Shown: positions 24,039-36,666 of the stretch, piece after piece
How positions within the stretch are numbered: the stretch's first letter is position 1
Layout: each line of letters begins with the position of its first letter
From: Magicicada septendecula
Lineage: Eukaryota > Arthropoda > Insecta > Hemiptera > Cicadidae
Assembly (NCBI GenBank): GCA_034769895.1
Contig: CM068371.1
Location: 399,047,469 to 399,111,468 of the forward strand
Length of the DNA stretch: 64,000 bases
Direction of reading: 5' to 3'
Translations under genes and position numbers: made by a program
Notes under the pieces: model-generated
The model's database searches: none
What the model saw: only the letters and a program-made list of their open reading frames with translations
Told to the model about the DNA's origin: nothing

Positions 24039-27000
24039 TGTAATATTATTTAATATTACAAATATAAAAATAAAAATATAAAAATTAAATTGAATTGATA
24101 TGTGTTGATACGTATTGATATTCTGTTTATCACTGGGTCAGTCTGACTCCTTAAAGTCCCACTGTTAGGGTAGTCAAATGGTAATATAATTTCAAGTGTA
24201 ATAATAAACAAAATATAAAGATATTGATAACAAGAATATGTTATAACTAGGTGTGTTTGATTGTTAAATAACAAATACATCAAACTTTAAAAATTTTGCA
24301 AATATTTTTTCTTGTGCTTGTATCGAATTTGACTGAATGATTTAATTAAATTAATTAATAATTTATTAATTATTTGAGTTTGTAATTTCCTCCTATTTCT
24401 ATTCTCTCAATGTGAATTATGTTTTTGCTTAATAAAAAATAATAATAACATTAATAGTAGAAATAAAAACAATGCTGGTAACTGAATACTGATTTGCGTT
24501 TATTCATTCAAAATTGTGCACCAGTCAGACTGCGCATGTCCCAGGCACTGGCTAATATTCGCCACAGTCGGCAGTGAGAAAAATCAACAGATATATTTTT
24601 TACAAGTTTAAATTTATGGTTCTTTTAACGAGTCGAAATGGTCAGAGGGCAAGGAACAAGATACATTTAACAGGTATTCTTAAACTAAATGTTAATATCT
24701 GAAATAGAACAGAATTATTATTACAATTGTCAATTAGAAAGAAATTATTTAAATTTCGAACCAAGTCGAAGAAATGACGTCACTCTGCTCCAGGCAGCCC
24801 TGGCCGGTCGTCTTTATAGAAATTCAGCAATGGCCGCCGTCTGCTCGTTTTAACTGCTATGACGCCGTTGGAATTGAAGAACTTCTCCCACAGAAATAAA
24901 ATGATGTTCCCTTTTTCTGCAAAGTGGTGTTGGTCCAAAATATCGTGTTGAATGTCCCCTCGTCGTCTGCGATGTCGAATTCTGGATGGATCTCTTGTGT
25001 AGTGTAGTGTTCAAATATGCGTGTTGGTTCTTTGTGAATTCGTTCCAAAATTTGTTCAAATGGCTGTCGATTTCTGGCGTTAAGTTTTATGGTGTTATTC
25101 TGTGTTTTTGGAAACTTGTGAAGTGTTAGACATAGATAGATAATATTATTTCACTTGTTAGTTCATCTCCGTTACACGCCACATAACCACACTTGGTTTT
25201 AATATAAATTATTTGGTTTTCAAAACTCCACTAATACATTTTTCAACTGTTCAGCTTTGCGATTAACAATAGACTAACCGACGCAACGTCGTCGTTTTAG
25301 GGCAATTTGTGGTATGTCTTTTTCCTCTTCATATTGTTTAATTATAAAATATCTGTCTAAGACTTGTTTCACTATCTAACTATACATAACAAGTTTTCTT
25401 ATTTTTTACTGTATTTCCAATATTTCTTAATTTTACATGAATCTAACTATTCAGTAATATTGATTATTTAATTTTACATCTTTTGATATATAGCTGGGTT
25501 TGTTTCAAACTCATTTAAGCCCAAAAATTACAATTTTAGATAATTATTGTATGTCTCATATTTTGTACAAATTCAGTGTTTTAAAGGTTTTTATTTGTTT
25601 TTTCGGTATAATATTTCCATGGAATACTCCTAATAACTCCGTAATTACTTTGTTGTTAATAATTTGGTTATTAAAACATTTCAATATTGATTAATTTGCT
25701 GTTTAGTCTGATTTGATTACTATCATAAGCCTATTTTTGACTGTTTCCAAAAGAAGTTAGTTTTCTTTCTTTTGTCATTCTATTTGCTATTAACTGTATC
25801 TGTATTAATTATATTTTCAATTTCTGTATTGTATGTATTGAATTCTATTCCTATTACATAGATTAATTCTTTGATAGATAGTTTTTTTGGTTTATAGGCC
25901 ATTCTGTGTTTACAAACATAGTGTCTTGGTGGGTCTGTTTGTACATTATACATGGTTTACTGATTTGAATAAAACTATTACATTTTTATGCCCTACTTGC
26001 CTCTCTGACTTACACAATGGAAAATTAAATGACATGATTTTAATTACAATAGAATATCTTGTATCTACTAAACTTTTTTTTATACTAATAACATCATTGA
26101 ACCATAACATGAACATCTTATGCCTAATTTTAACAAAAACATCTTATTATCAACTATTTTCCATATATCACCTAATTTGAACAAAAACATCTTATTCCTA
26201 TTATTTTTTCCTGTATCATCAAATGATAACAACATAGCTTATCCTAGACATAATTTAATTAGAAAACATAAAAAACTCCTATTACTAGTAACACTGTCAG
26301 TCACTAACTGTCTTGTGTATGTATTATTCTTATGAAAACACTTTAACTGTGATAAAAAACCTCGTGTATCTATTTACACCTTACATCTAAAATATTATTT
26401 AATTAATAATAAATAATAAACATCTTAATATTAGGCATACCTTCAGTTATGAACTGTCCTTTGGTATTTTTGTCCTCACCATTTATTTAGTTATAATTAA
26501 AGAAAACATTTTATATGTAATAGTCCTTCTTATATCTAATTTAAAACTCTTATTACTAGTAATGTTGTCAGTCCTTAGACCGTCTTTCATTTCAATGGTT
26601 TTATTATTATTATTCTACACTCATGGTAGTCTTTTTATAATACTTAAACCTCATTGAAGATTTTTTCATAGATTTTTTAACTATGTTTCTCACTGTACAC
26701 TCTGTAGTCCTTAATTTTGTTATCTCACTTCACTTTATTGTATTCTACACTCTGGTAGTCCTTTTAGTGAGTTCTACTCTATGGTAGTCTCTTTTGACAT
26801 ATTTTTTGACATGTTACACTTACAACTAATATACAATTTGTTTTTATAGTATTGTATCTTGTAACTGGTTTGGGGTTTACCTATATCGGTTCCAATTTTG
26901 TCTCATGGTATTTATTATATGATTAACATTTTGTTTTGGCATATCTCTTCCTGTTTCTGGTCTCTTTGTTGGAATCTTGATATGTTTCGTCCCTTCTTCA

Positions 27001-27315
27001 AATATCACATTAGTAGTTTCCTTATTAAAATGGTTTCATGACAGATTATTTCCTTTTTTATGGTCCTTCCCTTTTTGTACTGCTTCCCCAATCTACTGGG
27101 TATACTGCTGGTTTAACTGGTTTTTTCATAGTAGGTTATTTTAATTAATGGTTTTCTTTATTATCTTCCATTTTTATTAACATTTTATAGACTTAATTAT
27201 ACAGTTTCTAGTGTAATCCTTAAACAATTTATTCTTCTCACTCACTATGGAACTTTCTCTTTTATTCATGTAACATTAATTCAAATGTTTAGTGTGATAA
27301 TTTTGTTATGTTACA
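24039..27315 (-). repeat. 5' LTR (transcriptional sense is minus strand)
   Basis: The upstream LTR of the element, 3277 bp, with TG...CA ends on both strands. It is strongly T-rich on the plus strand. It contains several short open frames, identical in both LTRs because the LTRs are copies. The most protein-like lie in the GC-richer block around 24850-25059 (minus), but their starts are TTG codons and two frames overlap, so I do not call them genes. It should hold promoter and polyadenylation signals, which I did not resolve. Confidence 0.95.
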
Positions 27316-27333
27316 GTGTGTATATATATATAC

Positions 27334-27370
<37 letters not shown>

Positions 27371-27372
27371 TA
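27316..27372. repeat. (GT)(TA)(CA) compound microsatellite
   Basis: GTGTGT, then alternating TA, then about 13 CA repeats, immediately after the right LTR end. The same GT run lies before the left LTR, so the element is inserted into this microsatellite. Confidence 0.9.
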
Positions 27373-27637
27373 AAACGGCAAGCTGTAAAAGTGATCAGAC
27401 TATAGAAACAAAACGACGGATAACACTAGGGCGTGTACAGTGTTTGTCAAATTTAGTTACGTTTTGAAAAATAAGAAATATCCTGCAGCATTTAAACGCG
27501 TACGTATAAAGTAAATACTGTTTTGAAAATAATTATGTTACTGTCTGACTTAATTTTAAGCAATTATTTTCTGTATAGTTGTTGTTTTATTTAAATATAT
27601 TCAATTAATAAAGTTTTGATAATGGTTATAATCCTAT

Positions 27638-27712
27638 GATGAGCTGTGAAGCTTGAAAGCGATAATCGGAATAATTTTTCTGTAGTGGTGTGCAACAGTG
27701 TTAATTCTGTTT
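27638..27712 (+). repeat. Dispersed 75-bp repeat with hammerhead-like core (copy 2)
   Basis: Matches 10294-10368 with five mismatches and no indels. It contains GATGAGCT-GTGA-AGCTTGAAAGCG. The outer stem is degraded here (TCCTAT opposite ATCGGAA), so the fold is weaker than in copy 1. Nothing coding is attached. Confidence 0.7.
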
Positions 27713-27919
27713 TGAATATATTCGTTACATAATACTCTACAAGAGAGTAACTCCTTTTAAAACTTTACTAATTAAACTGATTGTTCTTACGCTTTGATGA
27801 TACAGCTGTCCATGCTACTAACTTACCAACACGTCCTTCTTCTGTCTTGAAACTCTTCTCACAAACTCTACTCTTAATTCTCTTGAACCTATATTTATTA
27901 ATACCTTTTGACTTTACCT

Positions 27920-29765
27920 CCATTTGTCTCCACAATTTATCAGGCCAACTCTAGGAGCTGTTATCGGTTTCCCTGGTTCTTTTAAGATTTTATTCTCCAT
28001 ATACAGACTCTGTATTGCTCTGATTAGATGTTGTGGGATCCCTTTCCTTGCCATTACTGCCCATAGTTTGCTCCGATTCACTCTGTCAAATGCCTTCTCG
28101 AAGTCGATGAAAGCTATGTATGTGGGCAGCTGATACTCTACACTTGTCAGTGATGTGGGCTATTGAAAATATACAATCTAAACATGATCTGCCATTTCTG
28201 AAACCGTTCTGGGCCTCTGAAAGCATGGTCTCCGTTATTGCATTCAGCCGTATTCTTAATATACGTAGATGCATATAATGTATATGAAGTATTAGGAAGG
28301 CTGACTCCTCTGTAGTTCCTGCAGTCATTACGAACACTTTTCTTGATTATGGGAATTACCTTTGCTATCCGCCAGTCGTCAGGAACATGACGAGTTCCTG
28401 ATCCAGTGATCCACATAGATTGATGAACTGCAGCAAACGATCATGAAGCAAGGCTGGTGCATACATTATAAGCTCCACGTTCAGCCCATCAGAGCCTGAT
28501 GATTTTCTGTGTTTCCAGCGGTGTAGAGCAATTAACAATTCGTCCATTGTTACTGGGTCCACACAGTCACTGATATCAGCACAGGTTGTTTCTTCCAGTT
28601 GATCGTGTGTCCATAGCTGCTCATAGTATTCAAGCCATTGTTGTTCTGAGATATTACTGATCTTCAGGTTATCCCTTTCCGTTCGATTTAAATGCTTTAA
28701 TATTTTGTAAGCCTTATCCTGCCTGCCATGTACATAGTGATATATCACTATATCACTTTATTTATCCCATGTATTTTCCTGATTTCTCTTCTGGCAATTG
28801 CACAGCAGCGCTTATATTCACATCTCGTCTGATCAGTGTTTATGGTTAGATGTTTCAGGTATGCCTGCTTTTTAGCATCTATTATTTGTCTAATATCGTC
28901 ATCCCATACCTGTTAGCCTCGGTTTCCATACCTTTTACGTTTTGTCCCCAAATGCTGCTTGTGATATGACGTCTCTGATGTTACTCCATTCTTGATTTAT
29001 ATTGCTACTGATGGGTTTTTGTTGTGCAAACTGATTCATCCGGGTCTCATACTTTCATCTTGGAGCAGGTGTACTTTAAAAGTTTGCTCGGAGCGCTGGC
29101 GCTCTGTAGGTCGAGCTTTTCTCATATTTTTGATACGAGCAGGAAATGGTCAGACTCAACGTCACATCTTCTAAAAACCCTAGTATCCTCCACTGAATTT
29201 CCTATTTTCCCATTAACTAAATTTCTAAAATTTTTGAATGTGGCAAAATCGATGAGGTGTCGTCCATTTCCATTTTCCGTTCTTCTGCCGTGACATCCCA
29301 TTACATATTTCTTATAGGGGAGTTTCCAACACGTGAATTGACATCCCCTGCTATTTTAACATAATCATTCATATTTATATTATTGACAACTTTCTGTAAG
29401 ATCCTGTAAAATTCTTCTGAGTCTTCTCTGCGACCATCCTCTGGGCTATATACAGCCACCAATATTGTGTACCTCCTTATGGTTTTGTACCGTACTGTTA
29501 TTATACGCTCATTTACAAAATGGTAAATACGAATCCTGTTTTCAACCGCTTCTTTTTCATTAGGCCTACTGCTGCTACAGCTGCACGGTTCCCAGCTGTA
29601 CGGTTCCTACTGTATATTAATATGTAGTCCGCCAATTCGGTTGAACCGTCAAGCTTCTTCTTAGTTTCAGGAATGATGGCAATATCTACAGCCATTAATT
29701 TAAGTTCCATTAATATAATTTCTTTCTAAACTCCACATGAATTTCTGTTAAACTAGAACATATTT
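27920..29765 (-). pseudogene. LINE fragment: endonuclease and N-terminal half of reverse transcriptase
   Basis: Read on the minus strand from about 29760. The endonuclease domain appears first: ETKKKLDGSTELADYILIYS near 29640, then VYSPEDGREDSEEFYRIL and IAGDVNSRVGN near 29340-29450. Next comes a linker, then RT: a KSSGSDGLNVELI block near 28490, VPDDWRIAKVIPIIKK near 28360, NGFRNGRSC near 28200, and IAFIDFEKAFDRVNRSKLW near 28090, with the first catalytic Asp. Stops and frameshifts interrupt all blocks. It breaks off before the FADD box. The motifs fit RTE/CR1-type LINEs with an apurinic-type endonuclease. Confidence 0.8.
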
Positions 29766-29832
29766 TCTACGATTTATCACAATTATTTTTTATGTTGATC
29801 ATTTATTTATTAATAATCAAACACGGATCGAT

Positions 29833-30607
29833 AATAATATGATAATAATTATTATTTTATTTCCGGCTGTACAATGTTTACACATTTTACGGAACCAAAG
29901 ATTACAGAAGTGATTGAATTCTCATCTTCCACTGCTGCTTGTCCATCCAAAGATCTTCTTCAACTTCTCGTTCCCTCAATATAGTCTGAATTTATTCAAT
30001 CCAGGTGATGGTGGTCTTCCACTTTTCCTTCTTTCTGGTGGGGTGCATTCCATAACTCTCCTGGGCAATCTTTCCTGTGCCATTCTTTACGTGTGTCTAT
30101 ACCATTGTAATTTTTTTGTTTGGATAAAATCATCAATTGAATTTTTCACATTCATTCTGTCCTTAATGACTTCATTTCTAATTTTCTCACGTGTGGATAT
30201 ACTTGCCGAACGTCTCCAAAAGTACATCTCTGCTGTCATTAATTTTGTTCTTGTGTGTTTATTAGTAGTCCTAACTTCTGAGCCGTAAGTCATGATACTT
30301 CTAACAATTATTTTAAATATTGTAATTTTAGTTTCTGCTGTAATTTGCTTATTCCACAGGATTCCATTTAATGTAGATATAGTTATCTTCCTCAAATTAA
30401 TTCTGGATTGTATTTCTTTGTCTTGCTTCTCACTGGCCGTAATTGTCACCCCTAAATACTTGTATTCCTCTGTATATGAAATCTTCCCCATGTCTTCCTC
30501 CAATATCAAGTCTTGATGAAGGTCACCTATTGCCATGTATATTGTTTATTCATGTTTACCTTTAGTCCCCATTTCTTATATTCCTGTATCAATAATATGA
30601 TAATAAT
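29833..30607 (-). mobile_element. 5'-truncated LINE insertion with 17-bp target duplication
   Basis: The insert (about 29850-30590) is flanked by the 17-bp direct repeat AATAATATGATAATAAT at 29833-29849 and 30591-30607. Its minus-strand frame (30536-30087, 149 codons) begins inside the RT palm/thumb, with EEYKYLGVTIT and then MTYGSE. It continues in other frames to RMAQERLPRRVME and a GRPP-like tail, the usual LINE C-terminus. The 3' end is A-rich. A 5' truncation with a long duplication is what target-primed reverse transcription leaves. It belongs to a different family from the neighbouring LINE fragment. Confidence 0.85.
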
Positions 30608-33250
30608 ATGTGTCCAATTTTTAATATGTTAGTTTCAATTGCAAACTGTTTTATTTAGTCAAATGAAAGTCCAGTAGTTAAAGTTAGCACATTGAATATA
30701 AGCTGGATTGAAAATTTACTTTCTATTTTTTTCTAATACATAGCGAAGCGCGGGTATTCAGCATTCAGCATAGAACGCAGCAGTAACACTGAAACTGTTT
30801 TCTGAACGGTACCAAAATCTTCGAGCGCAGTGACAGGTATAAAAATGCTGGGATTGACTTCTGTTATTAACAACGACAGAGTAGACCTTTAAATAACAGT
30901 GACAATATCTACGCGAATTAACAGCGTTCACTTTACACCTGAAGTGAAACAGTAGCTCGTAATAAATCCTGTCAGATACTGCGATTTCTTAAGCAAAAAA
31001 TGATGTACAAAGAATGTAGTAAATTTTCAAAAATGTGATTTGCTTCTGGAAAACGCTCGATCTCATACGGAAAAAATAAATGACGTCTAACAAAATCTAT
31101 AAGATCTTGGTTTTAAGCTGCTGAAGCAACCAGCATACAGTTCGCACCTGGCTCAAAGTGGTTTACAAAATTTTGGGTTCTTTGAAAGAAGCAGTGCGAG
31201 AGAAACGATGTTTGTAAAGATGAAGAAACCATGGAACCGGTGAGGAATTGGCTGTACACGAGACAGAATCGTTTCTTCAGGAAGGAATTAAAAAACTCAC
31301 TAAGGGATGGACCAAGTGAATAAAAGTTGCAGGGGATTATTTAGAAATATAACGCAAGTATCATTTATGGAAGTGCAGATAAAAATAATTATTAAATTTT
31401 TTTTTTACTTATTCATTTGCCTTCGAATTGTCTGATTCCTTGTTTTAATGTTTTGGCCATCAACCTAATTGGGCGGCTTAACAGGCGCTTAAGTAATCTA
31501 ATTTCTATTGAAACCCGAAGTCAGTACGGTATGTCTTTCCAAATGGAGTTAAAACCTTACACATATTTAAATCGATGAGCGGAAAATACTTTTAAAAAAT
31601 TTAGATAAGTAATTTAATGTATAAGTCTGTCATTGGTAAATAAGTGTATATTATGGGGCTCTATGAAAACCTTTACTAAAAATAGTTAATAAATAATAAA
31701 AACAAAGTTCGAAAGAAAACGTGTAGCCAAAAAAGGGCGGCGGATCAAGCAAGGTGTTTGGGGGGGGGGGGTACGAAAAATTGAACCATTCCTTAAACGT
31801 CTAAAGAAAAATGATAGGAATGACTGAAGAAAAAAATACAGTGTGTTAATTATCAGCACATATTAACATATAAGTATAAAATCATATCCGTGATTGTCAG
31901 TTCATTGTTCTTTTAATAATATTCACTTACAGTTTAAATACACATTACTCATTTGTGGTATGTATCAAAGAAAATTAACATACTGGTAAGCTAAATTTTA
32001 TAGGAATTTTAGAAATAACAGCATGAACCTACATAATGTGATATGAATTTTGTGTCATACTCACAATCAGAAAACCATTCTACAATAACTAAACGATGCT
32101 AAAATTTCGTCTGAAATCACCATACCCCCCTCCCGTGAATGCGCGTCTGAACCGAAATAATTACATAAATGTTTTACCAAAATGAAAAAATCGGGTAACT
32201 TTTAGAAAGCCTTAATTTTTGAAATTTTTGTTAAAATCCAACAATTTAAAATCCTGTCTAGTTATGTGGGCCAGTGATCATTTTCCAGAAGTTTGCCAAT
32301 CTTCTTGCTCTTCATAAAAAATTTGAAGTTTATTTAGGCACAATTTTTTAAATTTTCAATACAATTTTTTTTTCAATATAAAATTGATTCTTAATGTTAC
32401 GATCTCTACCCAGTAAGGATTTATTTGTTTCAAACTTCCATCGCTTGAAATACTAATTTAAACAACAGTAAAAAATTAAGGAACATGGAAGTAAAACTAT
32501 CTACTTACTTTGAACAGTGTAATATTGTAATATTTAGACTTTTTTCGCCACAAGTATAAGAAATCTCAGATCCACTAGATAGCAGCAGTGGTAATTGGCT
32601 TGAAACCGTCAGACCTGGTTACGGCTGTTTTACGCCTGGTTGTTATGGAAACCGTTAAATAGCAGTTACACGCAAATAGCAGACCTCACGATTAGAAGGC
32701 GTCCGTACCGGTTATTAAGAATAGCATTACATGTATTAATTTCAGAATAATGAAGTAATAAATAAATTACTTTACTTATTTGCGCAGCAAGGAAATGTTT
32801 TACTTTTTGTCATAAATAATAATTACTGACTCCATTGATAATACATTCTTAAACATTATTAGCTTGCTCGTATAATTGAACTATACACATAAGAGGCTTC
32901 CACCTACGTGATTTTAGAAGAATTTGTATATGAAAAAACATGTAGTCTTTATTCTCAAGACACCGTTATAATTTATTTATTTCTGGTATCGATAGATTGT
33001 TTATAAATAAATAAAACTTTTCCAATAAATAACAGTCATCTTGTGATTACCAATCACATAAATATGGTTACAGCTTCCCTTAACACTTATAACGGGGGAT
33101 AAACGAATGACTTTATCTTTTTCCTAGATGTATTTAAGGTTTTTCATTTGATTCTACATCGTATACCAGGCTACCGTATTAACTCCGTCGCTATCGTTTG
33201 ACTCAATTATTGATTCCGCGAAACACTCGTCTGAACTCTGAGCTTTTACA

Positions 33251-33254
<4 letters not shown>
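30608..33254. other. No gene recognised
   Basis: AT-rich. G-rich (31760) and C-rich (32125) patches resemble decayed hAT termini, but I cannot pair them. No open frame with a recognisable domain is present. Confidence 0.5.

Positions 33255-33304
<50 letters not shown>
33255..33304. repeat. (GT)n microsatellite
   Basis: About 25 uninterrupted GT repeats. Confidence 0.95.
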
Positions 33305-33308
<4 letters not shown>

Positions 33309-33809
33309 TGCGTGCAGCGAGATATTGATATTGATTTCACTGTGCCTGACCTAGATTCACACCCTTCGGATGGATATCAAACCGGGGGATTCGGTCCGTG
33401 TCTATAAATGTCACGCGCAACTTCACTAAAAGGTGATTTATTTTCTGAACTAAATTTAGCGGAGCTGTAGTTTTCAGCCATTAGTTTTGAAAACAACGTT
33501 GGTAATGAATATTTGATTATATCACGTTTGAGATACTGATAACGTCGTCTTTTGTAAATATGTAAATTTATTCAGTAACTTACTGGAACTATTGTACCTA
33601 TAATATGATCGCAAATTATACTTTATATAGTTAAGTTAACGAACTCTCTGCTTGAACGTTGACTGTAATGGAATATTTGTGTTTAAATATTCAACTAATT
33701 CGACACGGCCATCTTTTCAACTATTGAAGTCGCATGTAGTCGCTTCGACTACTCTTCAAGAGTACCTGAGTCTCGTTAGGAGATGACTTCGGAAATGGAA
33801 AAAAATGAA

Positions 33810-34110
33810 GGCCAAATCATCACACATATTACGTTAACCTTACAGAGAGGGAACTGCCCCACAGACCATCTTAACCACAGTCTCAAAATACCACAGGAAG
33901 CAATAGACTAGTACCCAGCAGATCTTCACTTAGACTCTAAACTGGAAACATCACGTAAAACAGAAAAGAAAATAATTAGATACAAGAATTAAGAAAATTG
34001 ACTGGCTGATACGCAAAGAATGTTATCTACAGACAACAAACTACTTATCAACAAAAATATCCTCAAACCTATATGCACTTATGGAACGAGGTCTAGGGAC
34101 CGGTAATTGT
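33810..34110 (+). pseudogene. Jockey-like LINE RT fragment
   Basis: The plus strand, read across frame breaks, gives TLQRGNCPTDHL, LHLDSKL, KHHVKQKRKKI and TDNKLLINKNILKPICTYG. This is the order seen in the RT C-terminal part of jockey-clade LINEs (VTFTLRR..., LHLDRRLTW, LLIYKAILKPIWTYG). It stops abruptly at about 34100. Nothing remains of the upstream or downstream element. Confidence 0.7.
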
Positions 34111-34799
34111 CCAGTCATACGATAGATACAGACTAAGTCAGTGAAGAGTGAAGTCATTCATGCGATACTTGACGACCGTCCTAGCCCGCTGCTCGTGTCG
34201 TTTCTACAGCCCGCAATTATCAATAGATTAAGACGGGTTTGCCCATCCGACCTTTAAGGACCACGAAGGATACCTCATCACGTCATTTAGTTGTAGATTA
34301 TTTTGGATTGGACAATAACCAGCAGATTGGCGCATAAAATCTATATTTTAATTGCTAATAAAATAATTAGACAAAAACCTGGAAGAAACAACGTTTTGGC
34401 TACATCAGAAATAGGTAGGGTGAACTCCAAATACAGCGATCCCTTGATATACCGACGGGCTCTGGACTTTGATCACGCCGGATTATCCGACATATTGAAT
34501 TACCAAGGCACTTTTGTTTGAAGAGAAAAGCAGTAAAATAAATACATATAGTAGCCTACAAATGAAAATTTGTTGAAAAGAATATTTTAATATGCTTAAT
34601 TGTTCAGCAGTAGACTAGAAGACAGCGTAAAATTGAAATGTATTATATTAGTAAAAAAAGTACGTATTATTTTTCCAGTACAAGAAGTAGAGTACACAAG
34701 AATAAAGTATTGCTGGAGTGCTCATCAATAGTCGGTAACCATTTTCTGTTGTTTGGCAGCTTAAAGATGTTTACGCTATTGAAGTAGAAATTATCACTG
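34111..34799. other. No gene recognised; possible Tigger/pogo-like trace
   Basis: Near 34434 the phrase CAGCGATCCCTTGATATACC resembles the termini of Tigger/pogo-type elements. No inverted partner or TA duplication was found. The 72-codon frame at 34303-34521 overlaps it and shows no domain. Confidence 0.35.
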
Positions 34800-35240
34800 A
34801 CTTCACTTGTTTCCCTTAACTCGTTGTGACAGAGGGCTATCACACACAACGAGGGTTATCACTCGCCGTCTTGCCCTATTGCTAACCAGGGCTTCGACTT
34901 CACCCTGCCGTTGTCCTTACGTTCTACTGTCCGCTGCCACGACATTCTGGGTCTACCACGTCTTCTCTTCCCTTGCGGGTTCCAGTCATGTGCCCCCCTT
35001 TGCAATGTGATCAGTCGGCCGAGTTCTTGCCTTATATTTACATTGTGGCAATAGTCCGTCCGATGCAATCTTTCACCTCCTTTAGAATCACATCTTTGTT
35101 CAAATATCTTTCCGATGACCCAAGCTGCCACATAAAACTGCGAGAAAGGTGGAATCTTTTCAAATAATGATTCAAATACGCTGATATTCTTAATAGCCGC
35201 ATATGCGATTAAACAGCAAACAGACAAAGCAGCTGCCAAA
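34800..35240 (-). pseudogene. LINE RT C-terminal remnant
   Basis: The minus-strand 126-codon frame (35239-34859) ends with VNIRQELGRLITLQRG and then GKRRRGRPRMSWQRTVER, the arginine-rich tail common to many LINE polyproteins. In another frame the sequence just beyond resembles the terminal LVxALCS block. The first half of the frame has no similarity I recognise, so the start is not meaningful. Confidence 0.7.
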
Positions 35241-35374
35241 CGCTTCTAAGATAGGGGATTTCGTTCACCTATTAGTTATCTGGATTCTGCAAAGGGAGTC
35301 ATTCGCTTATTTATTTATAGTTGTTGGTGTCTCATTAACTATCATTTACTGTTATTTTATCTGTATGTTTTCTT

Positions 35375-35880
35375 CAACTTCATCATCATCATCATCATCA
35401 TCTTCATCATCTTCATCTTCTTCTTCTTCTTCTTCTTCTTCTTCTTCTTCTTCTTCTTCTTCTTCTCCATCATCAGAGGCCTTGGCTTCCTTCACTATTC
35501 ACTTCTTTCTCCCGCTAGTCGCCTCCAATTTCTAATTTCCGTTCTTCCCAAACTGGCTTCAAGCTCTCACAGTCATTGCCCTCTCGGTCGTCCTACCTTT
35601 CTCGCTACTACCACGTCACCATACGGGATTCTCAACCCTGTCTTCTCCTGTGTTGCCTGTCTCCATCCGTTCTCTCCACATATCCTAACCAGCCAATCCT
35701 TCTGAACTTAATAAGCCGTACTGTATCTCCTCCTCCAACTATAGCAACTAGCCTACCATACAGTCGTCCCTCATACTCAAGATTTCTCCTTATTTGACCA
35801 TAAGGCCATAGGTTTTCCTTATTGTTTTCCGATGAAACACTTTTAAAATAGAGATATAAAGTGGAGTTGTAAAGGCTCAA
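35375..35880 (-). pseudogene. LINE 3' end carrying a GAA/GAT microsatellite tail
   Basis: On the minus strand the 82-codon frame (35880-35632) contains NLEYEGRLYGR and FRRIGWLGYVERTDG. It continues in other frames as NWRRLAGERSE and VKEAKASDDGEE, the typical extreme C-terminus of RTE-type LINEs. The coding end runs straight into (GAA)n(GAT)n at 35377-35468. The repeat is probably the 3' tail of the element. Confidence 0.75.
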
Positions 35881-36008
35881 GCTTCTGATCCATATATTGT
35901 CACTGACCTGATCAGAATTCTATATAGCTTCAGTTTAGTAGATAGGAAGATTGGGGGACTCGTATATTTTATTTATATTTATTTGTGTACAATGAAATGG
36001 GCGCGACG

Positions 36009-36011
<3 letters not shown>

Positions 36012-36072
<61 letters not shown>

Positions 36073-36076
36073 ACAG
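36012..36076. repeat. (CT)n(CA)n compound microsatellite
   Basis: About 18 CT repeats followed by about 13 CA repeats. Confidence 0.95.
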
Positions 36077-36293
36077 GCTACAAGTATACATACAAATTGC
36101 CGACAAAATTTTCCAAAATCTGTACTTTAATACTTGAGTTTTTGCTCACATATTTTATTTATAAATATAATGTGGCCCATCATCACTTCACAATAGATGT
36201 TATCTCTAATTTATTAGCGAGGCTAAGTAATAAATGATGGAATATTTTATTAATGTTCGGTCATTAAGTACACACAGTTTTCAAATATATTTG

Positions 36294-36330
36294 TACCGAC
36301 GTTTCGATAAAATTTCTTGTCATCATCAGG
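36294..36330 (-). ncRNA. Hammerhead-like core remnant
   Basis: The minus strand reads CCTGATGATGACAAG, then an AT-rich bridge, then CGAAACGTCGGTAC. CUGAUGA and CGAAAC are the two conserved boxes of hammerhead ribozymes, and GUC before GGUA could close a short first stem with the UGUC upstream. The second stem is poor, so activity is unlikely. Such motifs are known from Penelope-like retroelement repeats. Confidence 0.35.
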
Positions 36331-36666
36331 ACATATATACGGGCAATACAGAAATAATAAATAGGTATACACATGTAATAAATGTTTTCTCTATGAATGT
36401 GTGTGTGTGTGTCTATTACTTACAAAAAGTAATAGACAATAGTTCTTACACATGTATAATTACACATACATTACACACACATATTACTTTTACACATAAT
36501 TTATTATGAAATCGTCATTAGCAAGGATCAAACCAAGGATGGTTTGTTCCGGTCTCAAACAGCCAAAGTCTAGAGCTGGTCACTCCAGCGCTTCCTCGGA
36601 CACCTCTCCGTCCCCTCGGCTTATAATGACATACAGTAGTTGTTTGGGGATGCAGCAGTCATCCAT

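Larger units (their letters stand above)
12982..27315 (-). mobile_element. Ty3/gypsy-type LTR retrotransposon, near-complete, minus strand
   Basis: A 14,334-bp element bounded by two direct repeats of exactly 3277 bp, each starting TGTAATATTA and ending TTATGTTACA on the plus strand. The flanks repeat GTGTGT (or GTGT) on both sides, a plausible 4-6 bp target duplication within a GT microsatellite. Internal order on the minus strand is primer-binding site, gag, protease, reverse transcriptase, RNase H, integrase, then a long non-coding region. Integrase downstream of RNase H places it in the Ty3/gypsy group rather than copia. I see no envelope gene. About a dozen differences between the LTRs suggest recent insertion, although gag and pol already carry frame breaks. 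Confidence 0.95.

Noticed and set aside
31730-32150. G-run and C-run pair resembling hAT subterminal sequence
   Set aside because: No matching terminal CAG...CTG pair or duplication could be found.
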